The notes under the pieces: generated by a model | What the model saw: the letters and a program-made list of their open reading frames with translations, nothing else | Told to the model about the DNA's origin: nothing | Databases searched by the model: none | Source of the DNA: Pseudomonas asplenii | Lineage (GTDB): Bacteria; Pseudomonadota; Gammaproteobacteria; Pseudomonadales; Pseudomonadaceae | Assembly (NCBI RefSeq): GCF_900105475.1 | Contig: NZ_LT629777.1 | Location: forward strand, 4,154,001-4,218,000 | Direction: 5' to 3' | DNA length: 64,000 nt | Made by a program: the position numbers and the translations under genes | Shown here: in pieces, positions 62,782 to 64,000 of the stretch | How positions within the stretch are numbered: the stretch's first letter is position 1 | Layout of the letters: every line of letters starts with the position of its first letter

Positions 62782-63296
62782 GTTCTTATCATCCTTGATC
62801 CGGACCGATTGCCGGGAGGGAATGCTCTGGCATCCGTGTTCGCAAGCTCTCTCTTCTCCCTGAAGAGGATTTCAGCCCGGATTTAATCTTATACGGACGT
62901 TCTACGTCTGTAGCGGAAAACGGGGACACAAGATGACATGGAAACCACTCGGATAATTTGGCATTTCCGCCGCGCGAGACCATGGAGTCGAGCATTTGGT
63001 TCCATTTTTTTATTTTTTTAACTTATTGATTTTTAAATAATTTTAGATTTTATCTAATATTTTTCGTAATGCATTCGTTCATTCGGATAGCTGATGTCCT
63101 ACACGGTTTAAGGCGTTTGTATGCAGTTCATTCGAGCAAACCGTGACAGGTAAATCGTCCACACTGGCCCGAATGAGTGCGTGTCATGGATTACGGGAAT
63201 CGCCTCCAGCAGGTCCCGATTGAATGGCTGTCGTCAGTGCGTTGTGATTGTTTGATTAGCGCCTGAGTCTTTGAATCAACACATGAGAAGGATCTT
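62782..63296. other. Divergent AT-rich regulatory region between luxR C and the NRPS
   Basis: 515 bp without a gene. It contains the dyad at 62909-62928 and a very AT-rich stretch (about 63000-63070). AT-rich promoters of this kind are typical targets of MvaT/H-NS silencing in Pseudomonas and often drive lipopeptide genes. Confidence 0.55.
62909..62928. promoter_or_regulatory. syr-syp-box-like 20-bp dyad between luxR C and the NRPS
   Basis: TGTAGCG-GAAAAC-GGGGACA; 14 of 20 positions are identical to the site at 54257, and the flanks also match (GTCTGTAGCGGA and GGGACACAA). It could serve either direction. Confidence 0.68.
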
Positions 63297-64000
63297 ATGG
63301 AGACGTTTTTGCCTGCCATTACGGCGCAGGACACCTGCCTGGCGCCTGGTGCGTATCCCTTGACCGCCGCCCAGCGTGATATCTGGCTGGACCAGTCGAC
63401 TCGCGGTGATTCGCCGCTATACAACATTGGTGGTTATGTAGAGTTATCCGGGACATTGGATCCCGAGCTGTTGCGCCGGGCGATCGAATGCCTGGTGCAG
63501 CGTCACGATGCCCTGCGCACGGTGTTGCAGCCCGGCGTCGAGGGTTTGCCACAACAGACTTTCGCCCAGACGCTCGAGGTGCGGGTGCCGCTGTACAGCT
63601 TCGTCGATCATGCCCAGCCGCTCGCCGCCGCCCAGGCCCTGATCGCGCAGCAAATGGCCCAGGCTTACCCGCTGGATGGCTCGCCGCTGTTTCGGTTCTC
63701 CCTGATGCGCCTGAGTGACAGTCACTACCTGCTGGGCACTCAGGCACATCACCTGATTCTCGATGGCTGGGGCTTCGGCCTGATGCTCGCGGATCTGGGT
63801 CGTATCTATAGCGCGCTGGCCCGGGGCGAGGAGGTGGGCGAGGCGACGACATCCTATGCCGACTTCATCCACGAGGACCGGCTCTACCAGGCGTCGCCAC
63901 GCTACTGGCGTGATCGCGACTACTGGTTCGACAAATACCGCACGCACCCCGAGCCGATGCTGCTGCCCCGTCATCGTGAACGCCCGGGCGCTGCCGCGAC
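63297..64000 (+). CDS. Non-ribosomal peptide synthetase, first module condensation domain (partial, runs off right edge)
   Basis: ATG 63297 has AAGGA 6 nt upstream; 234 codons are open to the window end. The frame begins with a condensation domain: YPLTAAQRDIWLDQ (C1-like, about residue 22), QRHDALRTVL (C2) and catalytic HHLILDGWG (H151, H152, D156, G157). An NRPS whose first domain is a condensation domain of this kind, with DSPLYNIGGYVELSG, suits a starter condensation domain that attaches a fatty acid to the first residue. Given the NodT, LuxR, Dab and hydroxylase genes, a lipopeptide product is likely. Its identity cannot be read from 234 residues. Confidence 0.88.
   Translation, partial: METFLPAITAQDTCLAPGAYPLTAAQRDIWLDQSTRGDSPLYNIGGYVELSGTLDPELLRRAIECLVQRHDALRTVLQPGVEGLPQQTFAQTLEVRVPLYSFVDHAQPLAAAQALIAQQMAQAYPLDGSPLFRFSLMRLSDSHYLLGTQAHHLILDGWGFGLMLADLGRIYSALARGEEVGEATTSYADFIHEDRLYQASPRYWRDRDYWFDKYRTHPEPMLLPRHRERPGAAA

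Overview
The window looks like an accessory-rich stretch of a fluorescent Pseudomonas (P. fluorescens/protegens/syringae-like) chromosome. Support for this: GC-rich core codon use, integrating-conjugative-element (ICE) proteins of the kind first catalogued in P. protegens Pf-5, a lipopeptide-type NRPS locus with NodT and LuxR neighbours, and the many LysR and MFS genes. No rRNA, tRNA, CRISPR array or intact transposase was seen.

Region 1 (1-3.9 kb): an AT-rich, edge-truncated gene for the P-loop half of an AvcD-like antiviral deoxycytidylate deaminase. A dmeRF-type Co/Ni sensor-exporter operon follows, then small housekeeping genes (DUF1289, YqaA-like, TSUP permease).

Region 2 (4.3-26.5 kb): scattered minus-strand pieces of a PFGI/PAGI-2-type conjugation module (TraG_N, DUF3742, TIGR03745, TIGR03758, RAQPRD, TIGR03755, TIGR03756). 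They are out of their usual order and lack the VirB4-like ATPase, coupling protein, relaxase and integrase. A plus-strand type I secretion cargo sits among them: HlyB-like ABC exporter, HlyD-like adaptor, a 217-residue membrane protein, a 1940-residue repeat protein ending in an M10 metalloprotease domain, a sulfotransferase and a TolC-like outer-membrane protein. A MORN/ankyrin lipoprotein and a DUF1349 protein are further insertions. The secretion cargo is the best candidate here for an undescribed system: a giant exported metalloprotease that may be sulfated.

Region 3 (26.6-50 kb): metabolic and resistance genes. These are a MerR/MFS pair with a SoxR-like operator; an L-talarate/galactarate dehydratase, MFS transporter and LacI set with two identical 16-bp palindromes; a split transketolase, MFS and SDR operon with a divergent LysR; a PIN toxin and HTH antitoxin pair; an alpha/beta hydrolase and exported MBL enzyme; several MFS and LysR genes; hemerythrin, GH25 lysozyme and a hybrid histidine kinase.

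Region 4 (50-64 kb): carboxynorspermidine synthesis genes, then the left flank of a lipopeptide NRPS locus. It holds three LuxR-type regulators, a 2,4-diaminobutyrate aminotransferase, a translationally coupled amino-acid hydroxylase and LysE exporter, a LysR gene, a NodT outer-membrane lipoprotein, and the first 234 codons of an NRPS that opens with a condensation domain. Three 20-bp dyads of the same 7-6-7 layout as the P. syringae syr-syp box lie upstream of two luxR genes and the diaminobutyrate aminotransferase gene, which suggests one regulon.
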